From the NCBI GenBank assembly GCA_963920705.1, contig OY987226.1, positions 30,566,424-30,630,423 of the forward strand: a stretch of 64,000 nt of DNA. Reading direction: 5' to 3'. The translations under genes were made by a program, and so were the position numbers. The notes below the pieces were generated by a model. It ran no database searches, was not told where the DNA came from, and worked only from the letters and a program-made list of their open reading frames with translations. The DNA is from Odiellus spinosus (taxonomy: Eukaryota; Arthropoda; Arachnida; Opiliones; Phalangiidae). Shown here piece by piece: positions 11,358 to 22,750 of this stretch; the first letter of the stretch is position 1, and each line of letters opens with the position of its first letter.

Positions 11358-12395
11358 TGTAACGAATATTTTCGATACACACGTCTTTTTATTTCCCTTT
11401 TAAAATATTTTACTGTACCATGGATTGATAGAAACTAGTCTTAAAAGTAATTTTAAGTATTGAAGCCAGATGCCAGATAATGCCAGATATAGCTTCGCTA
11501 ACAAAACTTTGCCACCATAAATCTTTGCCCTCGACCGTGCCCTTACTATTGGCCGCCTTTCATCTTCAACCCGGCCGCGCAAAAGATCTCGCTACACATT
11601 CGGAGTTAAGTGCGCCATCTTAGAATCACCTCCCGCCATGTGCGCGGAAACCCGTCATGAACTAATTAGGAGATGGCGTCCCTTACAAAACCTATCAATG
11701 AGAGATATACATCTGCAACATATTATATTGCCAAGCCTTGGTATCTTCTAGAATTCAAACACCTCGTTGAGATCTCTTTTTTTGAAGAAGGACAAAAAGG
11801 CAGATAGAAAATAACTTTGAAGGAGTAAACACCAACTTTTTAAGATCGAAGCTCGGAGAGAAAATGAAAAGTACGAGATGAGTTCGCCCGGTCTTAGCCG
11901 TTTCCGATCATCCTAATCCTGTGGAATCAATCTAAATCCTTTACCTTTGGTGCCAAACCACAAGACTATATTCACCAACTTCTACATTCTTCGTTTTCAA
12001 CTCACGAGCATACGCGACGATCTGGGAACTCCACGCGCTCCAACTTGTGATAAGTACAATATATGTTTACGTAAAGGAAATATATCTAGAGAGTGGCAAA
12101 GTTAAAATATATATATATAAATCTGGCTGCATGCTGTATTTTATTTTGAGGGGTGTATATTATAATTATTTTGGGGGTCTAGTATAGTGTCGGGGTTATT
12201 AGTATCATTAGTATTGTTTATAGTTTAAAATTGATTTGTATCTAATTGTTTTAAGAGGCTTAGTAAATCCATGATATAGTAAGCTACATCTACTTAATCC
12301 ACCTATACTGAAGTCTAATTGTTGCTTCGCTGGTAGTAGACCAATGTACACGTTCTTTTTACTCCTGCTTACGTTAGGGTAAAATATTCGTGACA
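11358..12395 (+). repeat. 5' LTR
   Basis: Starts TGTAACGAATATTTTCGATA and ends AATATTCGTGACA; matches 18385-19423 with only scattered differences. A 14-bp TA-dinucleotide run (AAATATATATATATAA) lies near its middle. Confidence 0.95.
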
Positions 12396-12399
12396 TTAA

Positions 12400-12421
12400 T
12401 GGGGGCCCCGGCCGGGATTTG
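12400..12421 (+). promoter_or_regulatory. Primer-binding site, probably tRNA-Pro
   Basis: TGGGGGC followed a few bases on by CCGGGATTTG, four bases after the LTR end. The start (TGGGGGC) and end match the complement of a typical animal tRNA-Pro 3' end, but the middle differs by about four bases, so the primer identity is likely rather than certain. Confidence 0.5.
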
Positions 12422-12600
12422 TCTTCCAATACTAGTAAACTAGCAAGGAGATAATATATAGTAATTATAGATAAAAGTAGAGTTCAGGCATATTGTATTA
12501 GATAGTTTTTATTAGTTTATAGTCTCTAAGACTCTATATAGTAGTATAGTACATTTATAGTCGATATTCGTATTAAATTTATATTTAACAAATAGTCAAA

Positions 12601-14766
12601 ATGCAACGAACTCCCACTCGCGTTGCGAACCATAATTGTACCCCTGAAGCTGGCAAGGAGTATAGTTGTACCAGTTGTTTATTAGCGTTTCAGGCAAAAC
12701 TGCGTCGCCAAAGAATGAACCAAAGGGGTATGGTAAACGAACCCGAGTTGGAACAAGTTGTAGCTAGAGAGCGGAATTTAATTGCTTTAGAGCAGGGTGA
12801 CATGGATGAAGGGAGTGGTGACGAGGAGTCATACCACGGTAGCCTCCATAACGGGAACGACGTAATGGCTAACAATAGCTTACTCGATGACCCTATAATT
12901 GAAGATGAAGAAAATTCGGAAACGACCGAAGTAGAAATGGTGACAGTATCGAAGGATTTATTAGAAAGTTTACAACGCCAATTGGCGGAATTAGAGAACA
13001 AAGTTCTTCTCCTTAGTGCCCCAACAAGTGCCCCAGCTATGAACACGACCCCGGTTTCCAATCGTAGTGGAACATCGGCTCGTGCGCATGGTGTTAGTGG
13101 CGGTACCTCTGTTAAAGGTATCGGAGGGACCGGGAATAATAGTCCTAGGGTCTCCTTTAGTAGTAGTTTTGGCCCTATTGTTCCAATTAATTCTAGTCCA
13201 ACGGGTGGGAATAGTAGTCCCGGGGCATCAAATAGTAGAAGCCATGCCTTTGTTGTAAACAATCACCAAAATGAAATCGATACAAATATTAATAGTCGCA
13301 CTTTAATTGATAATAGTTTAAATTCGTCTGGTAATGTCAGCCAGGGAGTGGCTAATAGTAGTGGTCAATTTCCTGTAGCTGGTAGTAATCAAGCCTCGCC
13401 CACTCGTGGTAGTCAGGCTTCGATGGGTAATAGTAGTGCCCCAAGTGTACAAATTAATCGTCAAAATAATAGCCAGTTATTACCCAATCTCAGTAATAGT
13501 CAGAATTCGGCGCCAAATAATGGCAGTATTCAAAATTTTGCGCCAAATAATAATAGTAGCGTAAATTTGTTGCCTAGTAGTTGTTACGTTCCGAATAATA
13601 GTCATATGAATCAAATGGTACCAAATAACAATAGTCAGCCATTAATTCAAAACAATTTTAGGCAATCTTATCCTATTCAATCGCAACCTAGTCAGATGTG
13701 TTTTCAAGGGAACCAAATGCCTCCCCAGAGTTTGAGTCAAAATAGCGGATCGTTACCCTACCCAGATAACGGTATTTTTCCTTTCACGTCGACCGTCGGT
13801 CAAAGCGCGGGATCTATCTCGATCGCTAGCGGTAGAGGCCCAAACCCTTACGGAGCCTCTGGTTATCAACCCATCCCCGTAGTAGGAACAAGCACGCAAG
13901 CTATAGGAAACCCGAACTTCCATCAGGGTGGTCCCTCCCAAAACGCCTGGGCCGGCGCGGTACAATTTCCTAAGTTAACCCTCCCTAGTTTTTCAGGGAA
14001 GCCGTCGGGAATGAGTACCCGCGAATTTTTGACAAAAGTTAAACAGATAAAAGATATAGTAGGATTGCCCGACGCACTTTTTATTCAACGTTTCGCTTCT
14101 TCCATGCTAATTGGACCGGCTTTGGAGTGGTGGTTCTCATTAATCATCAAGCCCGAGTCCCTGTTAGAATTTACTGACATGGTTAAGAAGGAATTTGCTT
14201 ATCAGGTTAATGATGCCTTAATTCGGGAGCAAATAATATCCCGCAAACAAAATAGAAAGGAAAGCGTCGCTGATTTTGTATCTAGCATGAGGGAATTAAT
14301 GCTCCAGATGGAAAAACCAATCTCCCCAGAGGAACAGGCCGCCGCTATTTTTAGGAGCCTTCATTGGGACTTTAAAATTCATATGTCAGAGAAAGAGCGA
14401 TATAATAACGTGTGGGAACTATTATCACACGCTTCTAGAGTGGAATTAATAGTTAACGGTACCGTGGCAAATAGTCCCAATGATAGGCGTAGCGTAGGGA
14501 CCTACCAAAACAATGCGGACCCAGCTATAGGAAATTCATTGAATATCGGGAGATATAGTGAGCGGAATAATCGCGGAGCTGGTTTCGAGATGCAATGTTT
14601 TAATTGCAATCAAAGAGGTCATAAGACCCCAAATTGTCCCACAGTTAAATGCGCCGGGTGTGGCGTATTGGGACACTTAAAACGTAGTTGTCCAAAAGAG
14701 TTGCAGGGAAACGCAAACCGGGGAGGTGTCCAATCAGACGCGACCCTCCCCAAAACAAGGTATTAA
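12601..14766 (+). CDS. gag: Gag polyprotein of Ty3/Gypsy element
   Basis: An intact 721-residue ORF begins at the first ATG after the LTR and PBS. An N-terminal segment with a coiled-coil-like stretch (residues 115-145) is followed by a long Ser/Asn/Gln-rich linker (about 150-450). A retrotransposon Gag capsid-like region follows (about 460-620, with EWWFSL and a charged RKQNRKESV segment). Two CCHC zinc knuckles lie near the C-terminus: CFNCNQRGHKTPNC and CAGCGVLGHLKRSC. Gag forms the particle and binds element RNA. Its end overlaps the pol frame by about 79 nt, and pol is in the -1 frame relative to gag, as is usual when frameshifting supplies Gag-Pol. The 300-residue low-complexity linker is unusually long. 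Confidence 0.93.
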   Translation: MQRTPTRVANHNCTPEAGKEYSCTSCLLAFQAKLRRQRMNQRGMVNEPELEQVVARERNLIALEQGDMDEGSGDEESYHGSLHNGNDVMANNSLLDDPIIEDEENSETTEVEMVTVSKDLLESLQRQLAELENKVLLLSAPTSAPAMNTTPVSNRSGTSARAHGVSGGTSVKGIGGTGNNSPRVSFSSSFGPIVPINSSPTGGNSSPGASNSRSHAFVVNNHQNEIDTNINSRTLIDNSLNSSGNVSQGVANSSGQFPVAGSNQASPTRGSQASMGNSSAPSVQINRQNNSQLLPNLSNSQNSAPNNGSIQNFAPNNNSSVNLLPSSCYVPNNSHMNQMVPNNNSQPLIQNNFRQSYPIQSQPSQMCFQGNQMPPQSLSQNSGSLPYPDNGIFPFTSTVGQSAGSISIASGRGPNPYGASGYQPIPVVGTSTQAIGNPNFHQGGPSQNAWAGAVQFPKLTLPSFSGKPSGMSTREFLTKVKQIKDIVGLPDALFIQRFASSMLIGPALEWWFSLIIKPESLLEFTDMVKKEFAYQVNDALIREQIISRKQNRKESVADFVSSMRELMLQMEKPISPEEQAAAIFRSLHWDFKIHMSEKERYNNVWELLSHASRVELIVNGTVANSPNDRRSVGTYQNNADPAIGNSLNIGRYSERNNRGAGFEMQCFNCNQRGHKTPNCPTVKCAGCGVLGHLKRSCPKELQGNANRGGVQSDATLPKTRY

Positions 14767-17700
14767 TTTTGAAAAGTGACCCTTTCATAGCCGATTGCTT
14801 TAACGCGAGTGATTATTATAGCACACATAAAGCCCTTCTCGATATAACCGTAGGGGGTATTCCCATAGTAGCTTTAATTGATTCAGGTAGTACAGTAACA
14901 TTATTAGATAGTAAACTTAATGATAATTTAAAACAATTAGGATTTAAAAGTAAACCCACCAAGTTAAAATTAAGGGTAGTGAATAAAAAAAAGTGCATTT
15001 CGAGGGAAGCTACTCAAGTTAAATTTCAACTCCCTGGAAAAAAAATCACTCACGAAGCAATCGTGCTAGAAAATATCGCCTACCCGTGCATTCTTGGAAT
15101 GGACTTTTTGACTAAAACGGGTATGGTAGTTAATTTTAAAGAATTGTCGTTTAGTTGGATAGATTGCCCCAGTAATTCTTACGATTTCCTTCACACCGGT
15201 AATAACGTCGAATTAAGCGAGTGTCATCTGTTTGAGGACGAGGAATTTGACGGGGAGGAGATAAATAAAGCGATTAATGACGCCCCCAACGATGAGGCGC
15301 AGCGAGAACAATTAAGGTCCCTCGTTCTCCGATATAAGTGCGTTTTTTCGAAAAACCCTGGTTGCGCTAAGTCGGTCTACCATTATGTAGATACCGGAGA
15401 TTGCGCGCCCATCTCCTGTCCCCCCTATAGATATTCCCCTCACAAGAAGGAAGCGGTTGACGAAATCATAAAAGAAATGCTAGAGTTAGATTTAATAGAA
15501 CCGTGTAACAGCCCTTGGAGCGCGTAGTTCTGTTAATTAAAAAACCAGACGGAAAATACCGTCTTTGTATTGACTATAGGAAACTGAATAACGTAACTAG
15601 GTCCGACGCGTACCCCTTACCTAGAATCGAAGATATTTTGGAATCTGTTAGATCACCCGATTTTATCACCGTTCTCGATATGAGAGCGGGCTACTGGCAG
15701 ATTCCGTTGCACGAGGGAAGCCGCGACACGTGCGCGTTTGTAACTCACCAGGGAATATTTAGACCTAAGGTATTAATGTTTGGACTTAAAAACGCTCCGG
15801 CTAGCTTTGTTAGAATTGTTAACAATCTTTTTTCCAAATTGTCTAACGAGGGAGTCTTTGATTATTTCGATGACCTGTACAAATATCGGATAATTTCGAA
15901 GACCATTTAGATAGCGTGGAAAAAGTGCTTGACACGTTGAAAACCGAAGGTTTAACTATTAAGTCCTCAAAAACCCAATTTTGTAGGAAAAAGGCCCACC
16001 TCCTAGGCCATCTAGTTTCCAAGGCTGGAATAGAAGTAGATCCGGAAAAGGTAGAAGTTATTGCTAATTATCCAGTACCCCGAACCGTGCGTCAGCTCCG
16101 TCGATTTTTGGGAATGGCGGGTTTTTATCGGCGATTCATAAAAAACTTTTCGGATATAGCTACACCTCTATATCATTTAACGCACGACAATATTAGCTGG
16201 GAATGGGGCACGGTGCAACAAGAGGCCTTTGAACTATTGAAAAGGCATTTGACTAACGCGCCCATAATAGCCTCCCCGAATTTCGACCTTCCCTTTACTT
16301 TGTACACAGACGCTAGCAACAGCGGACTAGGCGCTATTTTAATGCAGGAGATTGATGAAAACAACAGAGTAGTGCAGTACGCAAGTAAGACCCTTGATCA
16401 GGCTCAAAGAAACTATTCGGTCACCGAGAGAGAAACTTTGGCAATTGTTTGGGCGGTAGAAAAATTTAGAGTATATTTGGAGGGTAAACCTTTTACAATT
16501 TTTACTGATCATAAATCGCTTGAGTGGCTGAAAAATGCCAAGGATCCTACGGGAAAGTTCACACGCTGGAGTACAAGGCTTCAAGCCTTTGATTTCAAGA
16601 TAGTATACACTCCGGGAAAACTCAATGTAGTAGCGGATGCGCTGTCGCGTATTCCGGAATCCAACGACCCTTCAATGTGTTTTGAAGAAACTAATCTGAT
16701 TGACCTTAGTACCCCTGACCCTTTAGAATTAGATAGAGAGGCAATTATCGAGGCACAGACAACAGATAAACAAATTAGTAGACTTAAAAAGTTTATAGAA
16801 AGTGGAGATTTCGGAGAACGGGATAAAATTGGTAATTGGGTGAAACGAATAGGACCTTCTTGCAGCCTGGTCGATGGTATCATCTATAGAGATGTTGTAT
16901 TAAGCCATGCGGGCGAAGAAGAGAACCTTTGTAGTAGAATAATAGTGCCCCGAAGTCTAAGAAAAACTGTCATGTCTGCTTGCCACGATATCCCTGCGTC
17001 GGGTCATCAAGGGAAAAGTAAAACGTTAGAGAGAACAAGGAAATATTATACGTGGGAAGGAATGACGAAAGAATTAGCTAGATACGTCAGATCCTGCAAA
17101 ATTTGTCAGGAACACAAAGCCCCACGCGAGAAAGAGGCGGGATTTATGAAATCCGCGGAACCCTCGAAACCTTGGGAAGTAATTGGTGTAGACCTTAAAG
17201 GAGAGTATCCCAGGAGTAAGAAGGGGAACACCTTTATTTTAGTCATTATAGATTACGCTACCAAGTGGGTAGAGGCCTTTCCTTTAAAAAAGGCTACGTC
17301 TCGTAACATCGCGAATTGTCTGGTTAACGAGGCATTCACTAGGTTCGGAGTTCCCAAGATTATGATTAGTGATAATGGTACCCAATTTGTATCTAACCTT
17401 ATGAAGGAAGTATGCAAATTGTTCGGTGTGAAACAGCGCTTGACCTCTTTTTACTCTCCCCGTGGTAACCAAACTGAGAGGGCTAATCAGAACTTGGGAA
17501 TGATGATCAAATGCTACGTTAAACATAGTCATCAGTATTGGGACGAAGGCTTGCCTCAATTTTTGATGGCGCAAAGATCGTCAAAAAATGACTCTACCGG
17601 TTTTTTGCCGGCATTTTTAAATTTTGGGAGAGAGATCCGAGAAGCCCCTATAATGAACGTGGAACTTAAAATTAGTCCCTTATGCGAGCAAGTAACGCCC

Positions 17701-18150
17701 CTAGCTAGGGCTAAAATTATAAGTAAGGCCATAAAAGCCTCGCACCAAAATTTGAAGACCGCGCAAGAGAAAAACGCCAAATATTTCAATAAGAAAAGGC
17801 GCGAATTCGAATTTAATCAGGGTGATAAAGTTTTAAAACGGACCCATTTTCAATCTTCGGCAGGAAAGAGATTCTGCGCGAAATTAGCGAAAAGTTGGGA
17901 AGGGCCGTATCTCATTGAGATGAAATTATCTCCCCACACTTATAGATTGTGTACTCTTGACAAGGGAAAACAATTAAAGGGAACATTTAACATTCGTGAG
18001 TTAAAACCCTTCATAGAAAGAGAGGTCGAAGGAGTCTCCGAGAACCTTCAACCCCCCACACCTCTGTCAAAAAACAAGCCAAAAATCGTTAGGCCACCAC
18101 CTGACGATGGCTTCCATATGACTCTAAGATCAAGGGGTAACCCTCAGTAG
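14688..18150 (+). pseudogene. pol: Pol polyprotein (PR-RT-RH-IN), two frameshifts
   Basis: Block 1 (14688-15527) holds the aspartic protease (LIDSGSTVTLLD) and the approach to reverse transcriptase. Block 2 (15515-15910) contains the RT core, including LCIDYRKLN and the YFDD active-site box. Block 3 (15916-18150) runs from the RT thumb (FLGMAGFYRRF) through RNase H (LYTDASNSGLGA, FTDHKSL). It continues with the integrase HHCC zinc site (CHDIPASGHQG..CKICQEH), a DDE core (GVDLKG, SDNGTQF, QTERANQ) and a C-terminal domain. One-base deletions just before 15523 and near 15885 put the three blocks in different frames; otherwise the gene is complete. This copy cannot make full Pol, but the near-identical LTRs show recent activity. 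No env follows. Confidence 0.93.
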
Positions 18151-18371
18151 CTAGCCAGTAAATCCTTTGCGACAAAAGAAACCATTGTTTTTGCGTGATT
18201 TTAAGTTCAGAGTAAAACTCATACAACTTCACCCATGTCATCAAGCTAGTCTGTAAGAGTAAACATGTATATAGTCCAGTTATCTTTTTTTTTCCTATTA
18301 ACTTTAATCCAGGTAATTCGCCTGAAAGTTTTTTTGGTTATTTACGTGGCCGTTCGGGGTCGCCCGGCTAT

Positions 18372-18384
18372 AAGAGGGGGGGAG
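18372..18384 (+). promoter_or_regulatory. Polypurine tract
   Basis: AAGAGGGGGGGAG abuts the 3' LTR start (TGTAACG). This is the standard site for plus-strand priming in LTR retrotransposons. Confidence 0.85.
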
Positions 18385-19423
18385 TGTAACGAATATTTTC
18401 GATACACACGTCTTTTTATTTCCCTTTTAAAATATTTTACTGTACCATGGATTGATAGAAACTAGTCTTAAAAGTAATTTTAAGTATTGAAGCCAGATGC
18501 CAGATAATGCCAGATAATAGCTTCGCTAACAAAACTTTGCCACCATAAATCTTTGCCCTCGACCGTGCCCTTACTATTGGCCGCCTTTCATCTTCAACCC
18601 GGCCGCGCAAAAGATCTCGCTACACATTCGGAGTTAAGTGCGCCATCTTAGAATCACCTCCCGCCATGTGCGCGGAAACCCGTCATGAACTAATTAGGAG
18701 ATGGCGTCCCTTACAAAACCTATCAATGAGAGATATACATCTGCAACATATTATATTGCCAAGCCTTGGTATCTTCTAGAATTCAAACACCTCGTTGAGA
18801 TCTCGTTTTTTGAAGAAGGACAAAAAGGCAGATAGAAAATAACTTTGAAGGAGTAAACACCAACTTTTTAAGATCGAAGCTCGGAGAGAAAATGAAAAGT
18901 ACGAGATGAGTTCGCCCGGTCTTAGCCGTTTCCGATCATCCTAATCCTGTGGAATCAATCTAAATCCTTTACCTTTGGCGCCAAACCACAAGACTATATT
19001 CACCAACATCTACATTCTTCGTTTTCAACTCACGAGCATACGCGACGATCTGGGAACTCCACGCGCTCCAACTTGTGATAAGTACAATATATGTTTACGT
19101 AAAGGAAATATATCTAGAGAGTGGCAAAGTTAAAATATATATATATAAATCTGGCTGCATGCTGTATTTTATTTTGAGGGGTGTATATTATAATTATTTT
19201 GGGGGTGTAGTATAGTGTCGGGGTTATTAGTATCATTAGTATTGTTTATAGTTTAAAATTGATTTGTATCTAATTGTTTTAAGAGGCTTAGTAAATCCAT
19301 GATATAGTAAGCTACTTCTACTTAATCCACCTATACTGAAGTCTAATTGTTGCTTCGCTGGTAGTAGACCAATGTACACGTTCTTTTTACTCCTGCTTAT
19401 GTTAGGGTAAAATATTCGTGACA
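18385..19423 (+). repeat. 3' LTR
   Basis: Matches 11358-12395 closely; followed by the target duplication ATAG and then the body of the host repeat (CTAGACCCATGACATTG). Confidence 0.95.
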
Positions 19424-20757
19424 ATAGCTAGACCCATGACATTGTAAAAGAGGCTGAAAAGAATTATGCTATAGCAGGGGCTTGTTATGCATGCATAAAC
19501 GCTCTTTGAACAATTTGAATGGCGTTCCGAGATTCCTTTAAACACGAAGTTGCGTAAATTTTTTCAAATCATGTTTTTCAAATCATGTTTTTCAAATCAT
19601 GTTTTTCAAATCATGTTTTTCAAATCATGTTTTTCAAATCATGTTTTTCAAATCACGTTTTTCAACTTGGCTACCTGTGAACGCGTCTTTATATCTAATC
19701 TTTATTAATTTATCTTGGATACTCGTGTGAAAGCGGCTTTATATCTAATCGTTATGTATTTATCTTGGATACCCGTGTGAACGTGGCTTTATATCGAATA
19801 TTGATTAATTTTTAACTTAGATATCCGTGCGAACAGGCATTTATATATTATCTTTGTCATTTTATCTTGGGTACTCGTGCGAACGGGACTTAATATCTAT
19901 TCTTTATTAAGTCATTTTTATTTTGGAAACGCGTCTTTATATCTATTCTTTATTAAGTCATTTTATCTTGGATACCCTGCGAACACGCCTTTATATCTAA
20001 TCTTTATTAATTTTTACCTTGTATACCCTTGTGAAGGCACCTTTACATCTAATCTTTATCGTCTTATCTTGGATACCCGTGAAAACGCACCTTAATATCT
20101 AAAATGTATTAATTCATTTTATCTTGAACACCCGTGAAAACACGCCTTTATCTAATCAACCTATAAGAAAATTTTGAATATCTTCGAAAATATCTATTAT
20201 ATTAAATTTAAGTTTCAGCAACATTGGTTTTTAGATTAAGTTAAATCATTTAGTCTGTTAATTTTAATTTAAATGAATATTACGTTTCAATTCAGTAAAA
20301 GCTATAACCTCAGAAGGCTAAAATAGACGCGAATCCAAAAGATTCTTTATAAGGCGTTCGTTTATCATTATAAACTAACAAGCGAGTAACGGTTGCTGCT
20401 CTTCAATGAGCTGTGGTGGATGTACGTTTACAGCATGGTAGAAGCTAATAACTGTATACGCGAATTCTATTGGAGGGTCAAGCGCCGTGGGTGATGACGT
20501 CTTCTTCCGACGTCACGTACAGACAGATCCTCTCCGCGAACTAAAAGTTCGCTCGGAGAGGTAAAGACGAAAATTTTTCCTATTCGATGACGTAACAGAC
20601 ATAACCTCTCCGTGAACTAAAAGTTCACTCGGAAAGGTAAGAAGACGAAAGTTTTTCGATTCGATGACGTATTTCGTCTTCTTGCAGGACGCCTACGCCG
20701 ACGCCGCAGTGAATATAGTAGCTAGACCCCACTAGGGTTGGGTCTAGCTAAAATCCA
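19424..20757 (+). mobile_element. Helentron/DINE-like element, copy A body
   Basis: After the 5' motif TAGCTAGACCC come a 14-bp minisatellite (19560-19666) and a block of diverged repeats of about 55-65 bp (19667-20160; each with CTTTATATCTAATC, ATCTTGGATA and CCGTG). A GC-rich region with two ACCTCTCC..GGAGAGGT hairpins follows. The 3' end is a terminal hairpin, TAGCTAGACCC..GGGTCTAGCTA (20719-20750). Copies B and C share this order and the same 3' boundary. Short subterminal inverted repeats, an internal minisatellite, a 3' hairpin and no clear target duplication resemble Helentron-associated (DINE-1-like) elements. That assignment is inference. Confidence 0.6.
19560..19666. repeat. 14-bp minisatellite, seven or eight units
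   Basis: Tandem TTTTTCAAATCATG units; only the last is TTTTTCAAATCACG. The CACG form is the one massively amplified in copy B. Confidence 0.9.
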
Positions 20758-21424
20758 AAGAATAGCATTTCTATAACCGAGATATAACTCCGAAACATTT
20801 TCCATGACTTTAGGAAAGCTAAATTTCGCATATTTTACTCATACCTCAACCGATTTTGAAGAAGCTTGCGCTTATTTTGGAATAAGTTAAACAATTATGA
20901 AGAATTGACACGTTACGAAAGAAATTGGCCCTGCCAATCGCTAACATTACTACAATAGGTTTTTATTATTTTGCAAGGGCAATTACACCTCATATATATA
21001 TGTATATGTATAAGTATATATCAAATGTGATCCTTTCTCCTCACTTTCTCCCCATCGCCTATCTAGTCTTCAAATACATCCTTATTCCAAAAACCACTCG
21101 TTGTATTAATTGTTTCAATTTTGTTTGTGTGTACGAGGCTTTATAGTTTGAATTCTTGGCTTAACGAGAGTTTAGGATTACAAACTATTTAGACTTGAAA
21201 ACCCTTCATCCTAGCCTCGTTTTAAAGCAAAGTTTCCTAGTAAGGTTAGTATTTAATAATTATAATAATAATTTTAGTGGTTTTAAAAATATCTTTCATA
21301 CTATATTCTTAACTTTTTCACATCTAGAACAAATCAACGTATCCAAAATATCATAATTATAATGTAATAAACCCAAAACGTTCCCAGTCTCGAGCTAAGC
21401 CTAAGCCTAACCAAAATTTCGTTT
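20758..21424. other. Intergenic, nothing recognised
   Basis: AT-rich sequence with small ORFs (for example 20925-21146) that show no family features. Confidence 0.4.
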
Positions 21425-21580
21425 TTTATCGGATGCGCGCGCTTTTTTATCGTTTTCGGAGTTATCGTACTGATCCTTATCGTATATCGCGCGCTCGAGT
21501 TAAAGAGTACGGATTTATCGAACGATCGATAAGGTCGCGCGCGGTAAAATTATCACTTATCGTTTACGATAAAATTTACA
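21425..21580. promoter_or_regulatory. Cluster of TTATCG/CGATAA motifs upstream of kinase
   Basis: Within about 155 bp there are at least eight ATCG or CGATA motifs, mostly TTATCG or its complement, including GATCGATAAG and TTACGATAAAA. They are mixed with GCGCGC runs. The cluster ends about 220 bp before the kinase ATG. ATCGAT-type motifs occur in insect core promoters (DREF-type sites), but a role here is inferred. Confidence 0.35.
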
Positions 21581-21797
21581 AAAGTTAAAGAATTGCCCCC
21601 ATTTTTTGTTCGATATGGGGTAGTCTTTAAATTGATTTAACTTATTTTTGGGTACGATATTTAAAATCAATTGGTCGTTTATCCGAAATCTGTAAGGTAC
21701 GAAAACTCACCACAGACGTTAGCGAAGCTAATTTTCTTTCAAATAAAGTCGCGAACTCGACCACGTTGGTTGCTACTTAACCTAAACTCTTAAGCTA

Positions 21798-22643
21798 ATG
21801 GCGACCGATGGAAAATCGAGCTGTAAAGAATTACTTAGCGTGGGAGTACCGTTTGAAAAATCGTTCCGGGTTGGCCATGTTTTGGGTAAAGGAGGTTACG
21901 GTACCGTCTACGCGGCTACGAGATTAATGGATAATGAGCCAGTTACAATAAAGCACGTTCTTCGTGAAAAAGTGACTTCTTGGGGAGAGTTGAATGGACG
22001 AAAATTGCCTTTAGAAATTTGTTTATTACGAAAAGTGAAAGACGTCGTGGGAGTTATCCGTATTGTGGATTGGTTCGAGATTACGAACGCTTATATAATT
22101 ATCATGGAACGGCCCTATCCCGCCAAAGATTTATTCGATTTCATCACTGACAACGGAGGATTGGAGGAGAAAATCTGCAGACTTTTGTTTCGGCAAATTG
22201 TCGAGGCTGTCATTTCGTGTCAAGAAATTGGTGTAATTCACAGAGACATAAAAGACGAAAATATTGTGGTTAACTTAGAAACTTTTCGACTGAAGATTAT
22301 AGACTTTGGATCGGGTGCCTTACTCAAAGACTCCATTTATACCGATTTTGAAGGAACTAGACTCTACAGTCCTCCCGAATGGATTCGACTTAATAGGTAT
22401 CACGGTGCTACAGCCACCGTTTGGTCCCTCGGTATTTTACTATACGACATGGTGTGTGGCGATATCCCATTCCAAGACGACGAAGAGATATTAAGGGTTG
22501 AAATAAACTTTAAGAGACAAATTTCTTTCGAATGTTGACATTTAATCCGCAAGTGCCTCTCAGTTCGACCAATCGACCGCCCTTCCTTAGAAGAGATTTT
22601 AAACAGTCCTTGGTTAATGGACAAGCTAGAGAGAGTTGTTTGA
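21798..22643 (+). pseudogene. PIM-like Ser/Thr kinase, intronless, premature stop
   Basis: The ORF runs 246 codons from ATG 21798. It has the kinase glycine loop GKGGYGTVY, the VAIK-equivalent VTIKHV, catalytic [16 protein letters not shown] and [10 protein letters not shown]. The SPPEW, DFGSG and [16 protein letters not shown] signatures are those of PIM kinases, constitutively active growth and survival kinases. A TGA at 22536-22538 interrupts the C-lobe. The same frame then continues with the expected C-terminal helix sequence ([11 protein letters not shown], then RPSLEEIL) to TGA 22641-22643. So a single nonsense change removes about 35 residues of the C-lobe. There are no introns, and AATAAA occurs at 22745, consistent with a retrogene or a compact paralogue. 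All catalytic motifs remain, so a truncated product is possible but probably unstable. Confidence 0.8.
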
Positions 22644-22744
22644 TTCGAAAATTCAAATATACCTCGTGGTTCGATAGAGCTAAACGCTGGAGACGCCTGA
22701 AACTTTCCGGTATTACACGTAATAATGTACTCAATATTTTTTTA

Positions 22745-22750
22745 AATAAA
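22745..22750 (+). terminator. Polyadenylation signal after kinase
   Basis: AATAAA about 100 bp after the frame's final stop codon. Confidence 0.45.

Larger units (their letters stand above)
11358..19423 (+). mobile_element. Ty3/Gypsy LTR retrotransposon, full length, no env
   Basis: The two LTRs (1038 and 1039 bp) begin TGTAACG and end GTGACA and are almost identical, implying recent insertion. ATAG (11354-11357 and 19424-19427) is the 4-bp target duplication. Inside are a primer-binding site, gag, a pol in protease-RT-RNase H-integrase order and a polypurine tract. There is no third large ORF, so it is a retrotransposon rather than an env-bearing element. Two single-base deletions interrupt pol. 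Confidence 0.95.

Noticed and set aside
12690..13262. 190-residue antisense ORF within gag
   Set aside because: A Ser/Asn-rich sense strand leaves the antisense frame open; no family features or promoter.
19877..20095. 72-residue ORF recurring at 27263-27481
   Set aside because: It lies in the 55-65 bp tandem repeats of a non-coding element; its recurrence reflects the repeat, not protein conservation.
21798..22643. Idea that the intronless kinase and RING gene come from an endogenous large DNA virus
   Set aside because: Such viruses carry both gene types, but nothing else viral is visible here; simple host retrogene or paralogue explanations suffice.
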